In this document: piece by piece, positions 34,743 to 43,785 of the stretch
Layout: every line of letters begins with the position of its first letter
How positions within the stretch are numbered: position 1 is the stretch's first letter
NCBI RefSeq assembly: GCF_043876815.1
Contig: NZ_JBAWKA010000001.1
Span: 186,001-250,000, forward strand
Length of the DNA stretch: 64,000 nt
Reading direction: 5' to 3'
DNA from: Gaetbulibacter_A sp043876815
GTDB lineage: Bacteria > Bacteroidota > Bacteroidia > Flavobacteriales > Flavobacteriaceae
Notes under the pieces: generated by a model
What the model was told of the DNA's origin: nothing
What the model saw: the letters and a program-made list of their open reading frames with translations, nothing else
The model's database searches: none
Translations under genes and position numbers: made by a program

Positions 34743-36065
34743 CTAAAGATCGAAGCCTATACGAACGCCTAATTTGTTTGCGATAAGCTTAGTGATGCGG
34801 TGTTTGATCTCGGGAATTTTTACCGAGCTGAGCACGTTGTTGCTAAAGGCATACATAAGCAGGGCGCGGGCCTCTTTGTGCGGAATACCGCGACTTTGCA
34901 TGTAGAACATCGCACTTTCATCAAGCTGGCCAATGGTACAGCCGTGGGAACATTTTACATCGTCTGCAAAAATTTCAAGCTGTGGTTTGGTGTTTATCGT
35001 GGCTTTATCGCTTAGTAAAATATTGTTGTTGGCCTGAAAGGCATTGGTTTTTTGAGCTTCTTTTTCAACCAAAACTTTGCCGTTGAATACACCTGTAGAA
35101 CTATCGCCGAAAATGCCTTTATAATCTTGGTGACTTTCGCAATTTGGTTGAGCGTGATGTACCATGGTGTTGTGGTCCACGTGTTGTTTATCGCCTATAA
35201 TGGTAACGCCCTTAAGCGTTGAATCAATACGCTCGCCGTTTTGGTAAAAGTTCAGGTTATTTCGGGTGAGTTTTCCACCGAAAGAAAAGGTGTGCACGGA
35301 GGCTACACTTTCTTGCTCTTGCTTGATAAACGTGTTATCTATAAGCGAGGCGTTTTGCGTGTCGTTCTGGATTTTGTAGTAATCAACTATGGCGCGTTTA
35401 TTGGTAAAAATTTCGGTAACACTATTAGTTAAAACCGGATTATTATTCAAACTTTGATGACGCTCTATGATTTGTACATGCGAGTTTTCATCTACCACAA
35501 TTAAATTACGAGGTTGTAACATAATTGCAGATTCATTTCCGGTTGAGAAATGTACTATTTGAATGGGTTTTTCAACCAGTTTATTTTTTGGAATATGAAT
35601 GAATGCTCCTTCGCAAGAAAATGCCGTATTTAAAGACGAAAGGCTATCTTTGCCTGATGCTTTATTGAAATAATTTTCGATAACCAGGCGGTATTTTGGC
35701 TTGGCGATCGCCGCAGACATCAGGCAAATATCCATCCCGTCGTGAGTGGTTTGCGATAGATGTGAGGAATATTTTCCATCGATAAATACGATCTTATAGC
35801 TATCGATATCGTGAATGAAATATTTTCTTACTGCATTATAATCCAACGCATTTTCATCTTTTGGAAATACAGTATAATCTTCTTTCAAAATAGACTTGAG
35901 TGAGGTGTATTTCCACTCTTCATCCTTTTTGGAAGGAAATCCTTTTTCCTCGAATATTTTTATAGCTTCAGAACGCAGATCGTGCACGTAATTATCGACA
36001 TCCACGCGGTCTTCAAAAACCATAAATGATGTTATTAATTTTTCCTTTAAATCCATTTGCTCCAT
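34743..36065 (-). CDS. sufD: SufD scaffold subunit
   Basis: 440 residues. Part of the SufBCD scaffold that assembles Fe-S clusters. N-terminal helical part with GFPSKKDEEWKYTSL, then the beta-helix core (IIGDKQHVDHNTMVHHAQPNC) and the C-terminal CSHGCTIGQLDESAMFY and SRGIPHKEARALL signature. The start at 36065 leaves 2 bases after the sufC stop; an ATG at 36056 is equally possible. Confidence 0.96.
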   Translation of the reverse strand: MEQMDLKEKLITSFMVFEDRVDVDNYVHDLRSEAIKIFEEKGFPSKKDEEWKYTSLKSILKEDYTVFPKDENALDYNAVRKYFIHDIDSYKIVFIDGKYSSHLSQTTHDGMDICLMSAAIAKPKYRLVIENYFNKASGKDSLSSLNTAFSCEGAFIHIPKNKLVEKPIQIVHFSTGNESAIMLQPRNLIVVDENSHVQIIERHQSLNNNPVLTNSVTEIFTNKRAIVDYYKIQNDTQNASLIDNTFIKQEQESVASVHTFSFGGKLTRNNLNFYQNGERIDSTLKGVTIIGDKQHVDHNTMVHHAQPNCESHQDYKGIFGDSSTGVFNGKVLVEKEAQKTNAFQANNNILLSDKATINTKPQLEIFADDVKCSHGCTIGQLDESAMFYMQSRGIPHKEARALLMYAFSNNVLSSVKIPEIKHRITKLIANKLGVRIGFDL

Positions 36066-36067
36066 TC

Positions 36068-36820
36068 TTAAGCGTTCACTTCTTCTTTAATCCAATCGTA
36101 TCCTTTTTCTTCTAACTGGTGTGCCAGTTCTTTAGTACCCGATTTCACAATTTTCCCATTCACTAATACGTGAACAAAATCTGGAACGATATAATCTAAC
36201 AATCGCTGATAGTGTGTTATAACAAGCACAGCATTGTCTTTACTTTTTAATTTGTTTACTCCGTTAGCTACAATGCGCAAAGCATCAATATCCAAACCGG
36301 AATCGGTTTCATCCAAAATCGCTAATTTCGGATCTAGCATGGCCATTTGGAAAATCTCGTTACGTTTTTTTTCACCACCGGAAAAGCCTTCATTTATTGA
36401 GCGCGATAAGAATTTACGGTCGATCTCTAAAAGCTCTGATTTCTCACGGATGAGTTTTAACATATCCTTAGCTGGCATATCATCTAAGCCTTGAGCCTTT
36501 CGTGTTTCGTTGATGGCAGTTCTCATGAAATTAGTAACGCTTACACCTGGAATCTCTACCGGATATTGAAATGATAAAAAGATGCCTTTGTGAGCGCGCT
36601 CGTCAGGAGCCAGCTCCTCGATATCTTCGTTCTCAAAAAGAATTTCACCTTTGGTAACTTCGTATTCTTCTTTTCCTGCAATTACAGAGGCTAGAGTGCT
36701 TTTACCTGAGCCATTAGGGCCCATGATCGCATGAACTTCTCCAGGTTTAATTTCCAGATTAATACCTTTCAGTATGCTTTTATCTTCTACGCTTGCGTGT
36801 AAATTTTGAATCTTTAACAT
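36068..36820 (-). CDS. sufC: SufC ATPase
   Basis: 250-residue ABC-type ATPase of the SufBCD complex. Walker A GPNGSGKSTL, Q-loop SFQYPVEIPG, signature motif FSGGEKKRNEI, Walker B LAILDETDSGLD and H-loop ITHYQRLL are all intact. No membrane segments, as expected. Between sufB and sufD. Confidence 0.97.
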   Translation of the reverse strand: MLKIQNLHASVEDKSILKGINLEIKPGEVHAIMGPNGSGKSTLASVIAGKEEYEVTKGEILFENEDIEELAPDERAHKGIFLSFQYPVEIPGVSVTNFMRTAINETRKAQGLDDMPAKDMLKLIREKSELLEIDRKFLSRSINEGFSGGEKKRNEIFQMAMLDPKLAILDETDSGLDIDALRIVANGVNKLKSKDNAVLVITHYQRLLDYIVPDFVHVLVNGKIVKSGTKELAHQLEEKGYDWIKEEVNA

Positions 36821-36877
36821 CGTTATTTGCTCTCTATTTTAATCGTATTCTTTTTTAATTTTCTTTTGTTTAGTGGC

Positions 36878-38326
36878 TTATCCAACACTGCCTTCTAAAC
36901 TTATTTCCAGTAATTTTTGTGCTTCAACAGCAAATTCCATCGGTAGTTTATTTAAAACCTCTTTACTAAAACCGTTGACAATTAAGGCGATAGCCTTCTC
37001 GGTATCAATACCGCGTTGGTTACAATAGAATATTTGGTCTTCACCAATTTTACTGGTTGTAGCCTCGTGCTCTATTTTTGCAGTTTTATTTTTTGCTTCA
37101 ATATAGGGGAAGGTATGTGCACCACATTCGTTGCCCATTAATAAACTATCGCACTGTGAAAAGTTACGGGCGTTTTCAGCTCTGGGGCTTATCTGTACTA
37201 ATCCACGATAACTATTTTGGGATTTCCCTGCGGAAATACCTTTAGATATGATCGTTGATCTTGTGTTTTTGCCTAAATGGATCATCTTGGTACCGGTATC
37301 GGCCTGCTGATAATTATTTGTTACAGCGATCGAATAAAACTCACCTACTGAGTTATCACCCTTTAATATACAGCTTGGGTATTTCCAGGTTACTGCAGAA
37401 CCTGTTTCCACTTGCGTCCAGGAAATTTTGGCGTTCTTTTCGCATAAACCACGTTTAGTTACAAAATTATAAACGCCACCTTTACCTGAAGCATCTCCAG
37501 GGAACCAGTTTTGTACTGTAGAGTATTTAATTTCAGCATTGTCCATGGCGATCAATTCCACAACGGCTGCGTGTAATTGGTTTTCGTCACGACTTGGTGC
37601 TGTACAGCCTTCCAGGTAACTTACGTAACTCCCTTCATCTGCGATCACCAGAGTGCGCTCAAATTGTCCTGTACCAGCTTGATTGATACGGAAATACGTT
37701 GATAATTCCATCGGGCATCTTACCCCTTTCGGGATGTAGCAAAAAGAACCATCACTAAATACTGCGGAATTTAATGCCGCATAATAGTTGTCTTTTTTCG
37801 GGACAACAGTACCAAGATATTTCTTTACCAGATCCGGATATTTTTGAATAGCTTCCGAGATACTCATAAAAATAATACCTTTCTTGGCGAGTGTTTTTTT
37901 AAATGTTGTGGCTACAGAAACAGAGTCTACTACAACATCCATAGCAACACCGGCCAGCTTTTTTTGTTCGTCTAGTGAAATTCCCAACTTACTGAAGGTT
38001 TCCAGCAATTCAGGATCTACTTCGTCTAAACTTTCATATTTCGGCTTTTTGTTTGGCGCGGAATAATAGGAGATGTCCTGAAAGTTAGGTTTTTTGTAAT
38101 GCACATTCGCCCAGTTAGGTTCAGTCATTTTTTCCCAAGAACGAAAGGCTTCCAAACGCCATTCGGTCATCCATTCCGGTTCTTCTTTCTTTTTTGAAAG
38201 GGCACGAACAACGTCCTCATTCAATCCTTTTGGAAATGTATCGGACTCAATATCGGTATAAAAACCGTATTCGTATTCTTTGGTTTTAAGTTCTTCCCTT
38301 AAATCATCTTCTGTATACTTCGACAT
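36878..38326 (-). CDS. sufB: SufB scaffold subunit
   Basis: 482 residues from the ATG at 38326 (MSKYTEDDLREELKTKEY); an upstream ATG at 38371 lies inside the sufA frame and lacks the conserved start. Cluster scaffold with the DQIFYCNQRGID C-terminal motif, an EGCTAPSRDENQLHAAVVEL core beta-helix segment and NECGAHTFPYIEAKN. Directly downstream of sufA (about 16 bases). Confidence 0.97.
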   Translation of the reverse strand: MSKYTEDDLREELKTKEYEYGFYTDIESDTFPKGLNEDVVRALSKKKEEPEWMTEWRLEAFRSWEKMTEPNWANVHYKKPNFQDISYYSAPNKKPKYESLDEVDPELLETFSKLGISLDEQKKLAGVAMDVVVDSVSVATTFKKTLAKKGIIFMSISEAIQKYPDLVKKYLGTVVPKKDNYYAALNSAVFSDGSFCYIPKGVRCPMELSTYFRINQAGTGQFERTLVIADEGSYVSYLEGCTAPSRDENQLHAAVVELIAMDNAEIKYSTVQNWFPGDASGKGGVYNFVTKRGLCEKNAKISWTQVETGSAVTWKYPSCILKGDNSVGEFYSIAVTNNYQQADTGTKMIHLGKNTRSTIISKGISAGKSQNSYRGLVQISPRAENARNFSQCDSLLMGNECGAHTFPYIEAKNKTAKIEHEATTSKIGEDQIFYCNQRGIDTEKAIALIVNGFSKEVLNKLPMEFAVEAQKLLEISLEGSVG

Positions 38327-38342
38327 AATTCTTTCTTGATTT

Positions 38343-38672
38343 TTATAATGAAAATGATTCGCCACAACCACAGGTACGGTTGGCGTTCGGGTTATTGAAA
38401 ACGAACCCGGTGCCGTTTAACCCGCCTGAATATTCCAATGTTGTTCCAATGAGATACAGGAAACTCTTTTTGTCTACGATGATTTTGATATCGTTATCCT
38501 CAAAAACCTTATCGTCTTCAGCAGCGTTATTATCAAACTTCAAATCGTAAGACAATCCGGAACAACCCCCGCTTTTAACACCCACTCTAATGTAGTCAGT
38601 GCTTGGGTTATAGCCGCCATCGGTCATTAGTTCGATGACTTTCTTTTTAGCTGTTTCAGAAACTTTTATCAT
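38343..38672 (-). CDS. sufA: SufA/HesB A-type Fe-S carrier
   Basis: 109 residues with the three A-type carrier cysteines: one in GVKSGGCSGLSYDL and two in RTCGCGESF. Receives clusters from SufBCD and passes them on. First gene of the suf run. A -7 element (TATATTTG on the minus strand) lies 31 bases upstream. Confidence 0.94.
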   Translation of the reverse strand: MIKVSETAKKKVIELMTDGGYNPSTDYIRVGVKSGGCSGLSYDLKFDNNAAEDDKVFEDNDIKIIVDKKSFLYLIGTTLEYSGGLNGTGFVFNNPNANRTCGCGESFSL

Positions 38673-38703
38673 AGTCTTAATTAGATTTCATCTAAATAGT
38701 GCA

Positions 38704-38711
38704 CAAATATA
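38704..38711 (-). promoter_or_regulatory. -7 element of the suf operon
   Basis: Minus strand TATATTTG, a perfect TAnnTTTG, 31 bases before the sufA ATG. A TTTCG sits about 22 bases further upstream in place of a clean -33 TTG. No IscR- or Fur-like operator was recognised. Confidence 0.55.
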
Positions 38712-38824
38712 CAACATAAGTCACGGAATACAGCGAAACCTAACATTATATTAGCATATAGTTTTATAGGTTTTGACTATAGACTGAACAGCAGAAAAAA
38801 TTAAGGAAAAATTAAGAAAGGTCG

Positions 38825-39010
38825 TTAGGAGAAAAATAGCGAATCCAATTGATTTTGAGCTACATCCATTAAATTGCCTTTGTCGTCAAGAGTAAATTCT
38901 TTTCGGCAACATTTACAGCGCAGTTTGGATGAATGACTTTGCTGGTCTTCAACAAAGTAATTATGGCCAAAAATCATGCAGAACGGGTTGTTAGCGTTTC
39001 GTCTATTCAT
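38825..39010 (-). CDS. Small zinc-ribbon protein (paralogue 1 of 3)
   Basis: 61 residues. Layout: Cys near residue 11 with FGHNY, then LRCKCCRKEFTLDDKGNLMD. The same layout (C..FGH..., then a CxxC-type pair, a short loop and xGNL) occurs in the proteins at 43120-43374 and 43457-43723. The Cys/His arrangement suggests a single zinc ribbon. Function unknown. It is the most divergent and shortest of the three and lies alone in a ~600-base region between sufA and the propeller lipoprotein; the flanking gaps hold only the hairpin at 39194-39228. Confidence 0.6.
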   Translation of the reverse strand: MNRRNANNPFCMIFGHNYFVEDQQSHSSKLRCKCCRKEFTLDDKGNLMDVAQNQLDSLFFS

Positions 39011-39193
39011 GTCGGTAGGTTTAGGGTGCGTGTAATGTAGAAAACAATTTTAGTTTTGCGATTTTCTCAAATTAACTTTTCGATGAAAAACACAAAAAAA
39101 TGCATTTCGTCGATGTTTTTGTGTATTTCAAGGATTTTTAATTGTGAAATACAGGATTGGAGAAAACAAAAATTCATGTTTTTTGAGAATTGA

Positions 39194-39228
39194 TTAAACA
39201 ACTGAAGCTATTTAGTTCAGTTGTTTAA
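39194..39228. terminator. 13-bp perfect inverted repeat (hairpin)
   Basis: Arms TTAAACAACTGAA and TTCAGTTGTTTAA with a nine-base loop, downstream of the minus-strand propeller lipoprotein gene (stop at 39276). No long T run follows on either strand, so it is either a weak terminator or an mRNA-stabilising hairpin. Confidence 0.45.
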
Positions 39229-39275
39229 AGACGAGTTCTATCAATGAAATGAGAGGATAAGAGTTTTTTTTGGAA

Positions 39276-40616
39276 CTATTCAGTAATCAAAATTAATAGA
39301 TCACTTAATCCCTTATTTTCAATAATGTCATCATCACTACTTGATGATTCTCCAACTGTGATTACTGTATTATTAGAAAGTTGAATGGCATCAAAAGCCA
39401 GATCTAAATCCACGCCTCCGAATGTGTTTTGTGCTATAAGATTTCCTTTGTTATCAATTTTAATGACCCAGGTATCATTTTCCCCGTAATTAATACTAAG
39501 GTCGCCATCTGAACTACGCGAATTTCCCGCAATAATATAGTTATTATCTGGTGTCTTTTTTATGGAGCGCCCTGAATCAAAACCGCTGCCTCCATAGGTT
39601 TCCTCCCAGATGAGATCGCCGGAAGCGTTAATCTTGATCGCCCAGATATCAGCAGCACCGTGATTATTGGTAACGTCAATATCGTTACTTCTGGTTTCAC
39701 CAACAACTATAAAATTGCCATCGTCTGATGATACTATAGCGCGGGCTTCATCGGTATTACTACCGCCGAAATTCTTTTCCCAGATTAACGTCCCGGTCGC
39801 CGAAACCTTGATGATCCAAAAATCATAGTTACCTTTATTATTGGTGATATCAAGATCTTCACTGTCCGACGATCCTACCACAATTAAACTACCATCTAAG
39901 GTTTCTGCTGCACCATAAGCGATATCTGTAAATGTACCGCCGTAATAATGGCTCCATTGTTTTTCTCCTAAAGCATTTAATTTAATAAGCCAATAATAGC
40001 CGCCAGAATGATTTTTAGCTGTTATCATTTTACTATTTCCTTGGCCTGCAGAAGCGGAAACATCCAAAGTGCCACATAATAAAAAACCGCCATCGTTTGT
40101 TTGTATCAAGGAGTATCCATTGTCTTCGCCGGAAAAACCAAATGATTTTTCCCATTGTATATCACCACTTGCTGAAGTTTTCACCATCCAGAAATCATCG
40201 AAACCTTGATTCACGGATAAATTACCATCCGAACTTTTACTATATCCTATTATGGCAAAACCACCATCATTAGTTTGGATGATAGATTGCCCCCGGTCAT
40301 CCAAAGTTCCTCCATATGTTTTTTGCCATTCTAACTGATTTTCAACATCAAATTTTAATAACCAATAATCAAATGAGGTGTCATTTTTTCCAACAACATC
40401 ACCGTCGTTACTTTGTGTCAAACCTAAAACGGCAAAGCCACCATCTTGAGTGGCTGTTATGGATTGAGCACTTTCATTTAGGGATCCACCGAAGGTTTTA
40501 ACATCTGTATTTTTTGCTAGTTCGTTCGGGGTGCCTGTAGTTTCTTTACTGCACGATTGAAGTAAAAATATAAACGCGCCAAATAATAAAATAATGTAAT
40601 ATTTTCTTTTAATCAT
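39276..40616 (-). CDS. Seven-repeat beta-propeller lipoprotein
   Basis: 446 residues. Lipobox LLQSC (Cys22). The body is seven repeats of ~50 residues, each with a GGS.x.D/E..x.I..T.DGGF(A/I)V.G core and a DFWI/W.IK strand, consistent with a seven-bladed propeller. No catalytic motif. Likely surface-exposed binding or adhesion protein. The choice-of-anchor B gene ends 18 bases upstream, so the two are probably one operon. Confidence 0.8.
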   Translation of the reverse strand: MIKRKYYIILLFGAFIFLLQSCSKETTGTPNELAKNTDVKTFGGSLNESAQSITATQDGGFAVLGLTQSNDGDVVGKNDTSFDYWLLKFDVENQLEWQKTYGGTLDDRGQSIIQTNDGGFAIIGYSKSSDGNLSVNQGFDDFWMVKTSASGDIQWEKSFGFSGEDNGYSLIQTNDGGFLLCGTLDVSASAGQGNSKMITAKNHSGGYYWLIKLNALGEKQWSHYYGGTFTDIAYGAAETLDGSLIVVGSSDSEDLDITNNKGNYDFWIIKVSATGTLIWEKNFGGSNTDEARAIVSSDDGNFIVVGETRSNDIDVTNNHGAADIWAIKINASGDLIWEETYGGSGFDSGRSIKKTPDNNYIIAGNSRSSDGDLSINYGENDTWVIKIDNKGNLIAQNTFGGVDLDLAFDAIQLSNNTVITVGESSSSDDDIIENKGLSDLLILITE

Positions 40617-40634
40617 CGCCTTTTCAAATGGGTT

Positions 40635-41888
40635 TTATGAGCCACTTTTTCGAATGATGAACAAGCCTTTTTCAATATCACTCAGAATAATATTTCCGCT
40701 GGAGAAAAATGGATATACATTCCAGACTCCATTAAATTCTGCACTGTCATTCGCGGGATAGGTGTCGAAAAATCCAACTTCAGTAAACAATTTATTATCT
40801 ATTTGTGAGATGTCAATGATCCGCACACCCGCTCGATAATTCGCCAGATAGAACAAGTTGTCTTTTATATAGCCATTGTGGTCTATAGCTGGAGCGTTTC
40901 CGAAATAATTAAAATGGAAAATCGGATTGTCCAGATCGGTGAAATCTAGGACTATGGTTTTAGTTGGATTACCTAGTCTAAATTCATCCAATTCATCGCC
41001 TACTATAAAATAGCGCATATCTTCCGTGAACGAACCTTGATGGGTATAGCGTACATTATTATAAGTAATTCTGGATATGATTGTTGGATTTTGTTTATCT
41101 GTAACATTAATAACCACCACCTCATTTTCATTGCTGCCAACAAAAATTTCCTGGCCGGTATAATCAGAATCCGGTCCATTGTAGGTTACTACTTCTGCGT
41201 CATGTGAGTAGCCTCCATCTCCGAAGCCACCTTCCGAAAGAGGGTTCAAAGGATCCTGAATATTGATGAAAAGAGGTCCTCCTGCATAGGTGGTGCTGCG
41301 ATTTTGTCCTACCGGGTAAGCGTAGCCGGATGTTTCATTAATAACTATATTATGAGCACTTCCAAATCCTGTAAAATGAAAATCGGCAATAAAATTTTCA
41401 GGTGGGTTGCTCACATCCCGAAGGCGGGTGAGATCGAAAACCTGCATTCCATGCACATTGGCTTCACTTACAATAAAGGCATAATTATTATACACTTTTA
41501 TATCACGCCATGAGCTGGAAGCTGTTGCTGTTGGCAGCATTCCCAAAACAAGGGGTTGGTCTGGTATTGAAATATCCACAAAAGATGTATTAGCATCTGT
41601 TCCCATCAAGGCATATTCTTTGCCGGTCGCAGGATCTGTCCAGCCCCAGCAATCATTTCCCGACGTTGCATTAAGTTCGCTTAGCGGCACTCGTCCCATA
41701 AGATCATAACCACCACAAGGATAAATGTCTGCAAAGCCATTTATACAAGGCGTACCCGGAGTATCGACTGCAGGTTCTACTGGAGGTACAGATTCATTAG
41801 AACAGGACTGACTTAACATCAGGGCGAAAACAAAAAGGATGGTTTGAATTTTATTGGGTAAAAACTGGGAATTTCTATATGTCAGCAT
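40635..41888 (-). CDS. Choice-of-anchor B family lipoprotein (LVIVD-type propeller)
   Basis: 417 residues. Signal and lipobox LSQSC (Cys29). The body has CINGFADIYPCGGYDLMGRV and WGWTDPATGKEYALMGT, followed by LVIVD-like repeats (TSFVDISIPDQPLVLG, GVRIIDISQI), the hallmark of choice-of-anchor B proteins. Surface protein of unknown ligand; shares an operon with the propeller lipoprotein downstream. An internal ATG at about residue 21 would give a shorter signal but no lipobox gain. Confidence 0.85.
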   Translation of the reverse strand: MLTYRNSQFLPNKIQTILFVFALMLSQSCSNESVPPVEPAVDTPGTPCINGFADIYPCGGYDLMGRVPLSELNATSGNDCWGWTDPATGKEYALMGTDANTSFVDISIPDQPLVLGMLPTATASSSWRDIKVYNNYAFIVSEANVHGMQVFDLTRLRDVSNPPENFIADFHFTGFGSAHNIVINETSGYAYPVGQNRSTTYAGGPLFINIQDPLNPLSEGGFGDGGYSHDAEVVTYNGPDSDYTGQEIFVGSNENEVVVINVTDKQNPTIISRITYNNVRYTHQGSFTEDMRYFIVGDELDEFRLGNPTKTIVLDFTDLDNPIFHFNYFGNAPAIDHNGYIKDNLFYLANYRAGVRIIDISQIDNKLFTEVGFFDTYPANDSAEFNGVWNVYPFFSSGNIILSDIEKGLFIIRKSGS

Positions 41889-42071
41889 GTCAAAATATTC
41901 AATAAAGAGGTTTCATATTAAGTGGTAATTTAAAACGAATTTTAATAACAATTAGTATGAAACATAAATAACCTCAGTATCTCTAATGATATTGTGATGT
42001 TTAACGATGATTAATAAAAAACGAAACGGCTATTTTATTAAAAAGTAGGCTTTTAAACCAAATAAGCTTAT

Positions 42072-42079
42072 TATTTTTG
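42072..42079 (+). promoter_or_regulatory. -7 element directly abutting the thiL start codon
   Basis: TATTTTTG-CAGC-ATG: the element ends 4 bases before the ATG at 42084, the same spacing as at hflX and the cytoplasmic EEP gene. Confidence 0.5.
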
Positions 42080-42083
42080 CAGC

Positions 42084-43130
42084 ATGATAGAAGATAAAAA
42101 TCAACAACGGACCTCGCTGAGTGAATTGGGTGAATTTGGACTTATAGACCACCTGACCAAAAATCTTAAAGTGAAGCATTCTACAACTGTAAAAGGTATT
42201 GGCGATGATGCAGCTGTATTGGATTTTAAAAATGAACAAGTCGTAGTAACAACCGATCTTATGGTTGAAGGTGTGCATTTTGACCTGAGCTACGTGCCTT
42301 TAAAACACTTAGGATATAAAGCTGTAGTTGTTAATTTGTCAGATGTTTATGCCATGAATGCTATGGCGACTCAAGTTACGGTCTCCATTGCAGTCTCCAA
42401 CCGTTTTCCTCTAGAAGCCTTGGAGGAACTTTATGCAGGTATTGAAACAGCTGCTAAGGTTTATAACATTGATGTTGTTGGTGGTGATACTACCTCGTCA
42501 ACCAAGGGCCTTCTCATTTCGATCACGGCTTTAGGTAAAGCCGATGCGAAAAAAGTTGTTTACCGAAATCAGGCAAAACCAAAAGATTTACTTGTCGTTA
42601 GCGGCGATTTAGGTGCTGCGTATATGGGCCTGCAAGTTCTCGAGCGTGAAAAAGAAGTGTTTAAAGTAAATCCACAGAACCAACCTGATTTAAGTCCGTA
42701 CACCTATTTAATAGAACGACAATTAAAACCGGAAGCCCGAAAGGACATCGTAGAACTACTTGAAAAATTGGGAGTAAAACCTACATCCATGATCGATATT
42801 AGTGATGGCTTATCTTCAGAGATTATTCATTTATGTACCCAAAGTAAGGTGGGGTGTGTGCTTTATGAGACTAAAATTCCGATAGATCCGGCACTTATTT
42901 CAACCTGTGAAGAATTTGATATTGATAGTACCACAGTGGCCTTGAACGGTGGTGAGGATTACGAATTGTTATTTACGATGTCTCAGGAGGATTACGATAA
43001 AATCAAAGGGAACCCTAATCTTTCTGTGATTGGTTATATGGAAGAGGAAAGAGAAGGCATAAACCTTATAACACGAGCCGAAACAAAAATTCCTATTAAG
43101 GCTCAGGGTTGGAAAAACTTTAATGACTAA
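42084..43130 (+). CDS. thiL: Thiamine-monophosphate kinase
   Basis: 348 residues. Phosphorylates thiamine monophosphate to thiamine diphosphate, the active cofactor. Motifs: ELGEFGLIDHL, GIGDDAAVLDF, TTDLMVEGVHFDL (metal/ATP binding), VVGGDTTSS, a VSGDLGAAYMGLQVL segment and SMIDISDGLSSEI, ending in the C-terminal ALNGGEDYELLF. The last 11 bases overlap the convergent zinc-ribbon gene. Confidence 0.95.
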   Translation: MIEDKNQQRTSLSELGEFGLIDHLTKNLKVKHSTTVKGIGDDAAVLDFKNEQVVVTTDLMVEGVHFDLSYVPLKHLGYKAVVVNLSDVYAMNAMATQVTVSIAVSNRFPLEALEELYAGIETAAKVYNIDVVGGDTTSSTKGLLISITALGKADAKKVVYRNQAKPKDLLVVSGDLGAAYMGLQVLEREKEVFKVNPQNQPDLSPYTYLIERQLKPEARKDIVELLEKLGVKPTSMIDISDGLSSEIIHLCTQSKVGCVLYETKIPIDPALISTCEEFDIDSTTVALNGGEDYELLFTMSQEDYDKIKGNPNLSVIGYMEEEREGINLITRAETKIPIKAQGWKNFND

Positions 43131-43374
43131 ACACAAGGAGCTCCTGGGGTGCTTTAGCTTTAGCTCTAATGCGATTCGCAGCACGATTCTGATGGATGCG
43201 TTCTAGAACGTCGTTAATTTCTCTAAATTTTGGAGTAAGCTCTGTAAGGTTGCCGTTGCTGTTTGTGGTATATTGTTTTTTACAACGTTTACAAGTATAT
43301 TCTTTAACATGATAGGTGACTTCTCGAGTTACTTTAAACTGATGCCCGAACATCTTGCAATTAATGTTTCCCAT
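43120..43374 (-). CDS. Small zinc-ribbon protein (paralogue 2 of 3)
   Basis: 84 residues. CKMFGHQFKVTREVTYHVKE followed by YTCKRCKKQYTTNSNGNLTELTPKFREIN: a CxxC-type knuckle after a His-containing hairpin, then a helical basic tail. Very similar to the next gene (identical VTYHVKEYTC and TTNSNGNLTELTPKF blocks), so the two are a recent tandem duplication. Function unknown; the basic tail (NRAANRIRAKAKA) could bind nucleic acid. Confidence 0.65.
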   Translation of the reverse strand: MGNINCKMFGHQFKVTREVTYHVKEYTCKRCKKQYTTNSNGNLTELTPKFREINDVLERIHQNRAANRIRAKAKAPQELLVFSH

Positions 43375-43456
43375 GTACTTTCTTAATTTATTAGTTCAAC
43401 TTTAAGGAGAGGAACTTAAAAGTATAAAAAACATTTATAATCGATGAACGGCAACA

Positions 43457-43684
43457 TTAATAAATCGATGAAGCGATCGTTTTTTCCTTTGAACGTAATG
43501 CACGGTTGTGGTGAATACGTTCCAGGATCGCATTAATCTCCTTGAACTTAGGTGTTAACTCAGTGAGGTTGCCATTACTGTTTGTGGTTAGCTGTTTTTT
43601 GCAGTTGCAGCAGGTATACTCTTTAACATGGTAGGTTACTTTTTTTGAAACCTGATAATTATGTCCAAAAACGGAGCAATACAT
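43457..43684 (-). CDS. Small zinc-ribbon protein (paralogue 3 of 3)
   Basis: 75 residues from the ATG at 43684 (MYCSVFGHNYQVSKKV), which matches the start of the tandem copy; an ATG 39 bases upstream adds a His-rich MRKHAHHTPFFPK extension of doubtful reality. Ribbon YTCCNCKKQLTTNSNGNLTELTPKFKEIN, then ILERIHHNRAL as in its neighbour. One extra Cys (TCCNC). Function unknown. Confidence 0.62.
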   Translation of the reverse strand: MYCSVFGHNYQVSKKVTYHVKEYTCCNCKKQLTTNSNGNLTELTPKFKEINAILERIHHNRALRSKEKTIASSIY

Positions 43685-43785
43685 TTTTGGAAAAAACGGG
43701 GTGTGGTGGGCATGTTTTCTCATTTTGGCAGATTTTAGTGTCTAAAGCTAGTAAAAAAATCCAAAAAAACGATAAAAAGTATAAT

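Noticed and set aside
41917..41966. GTTTCATA...TATGAAAC inverted pair upstream of thiL
   Set aside because: Eight-bp arms far apart in AT-rich DNA; expected by chance.
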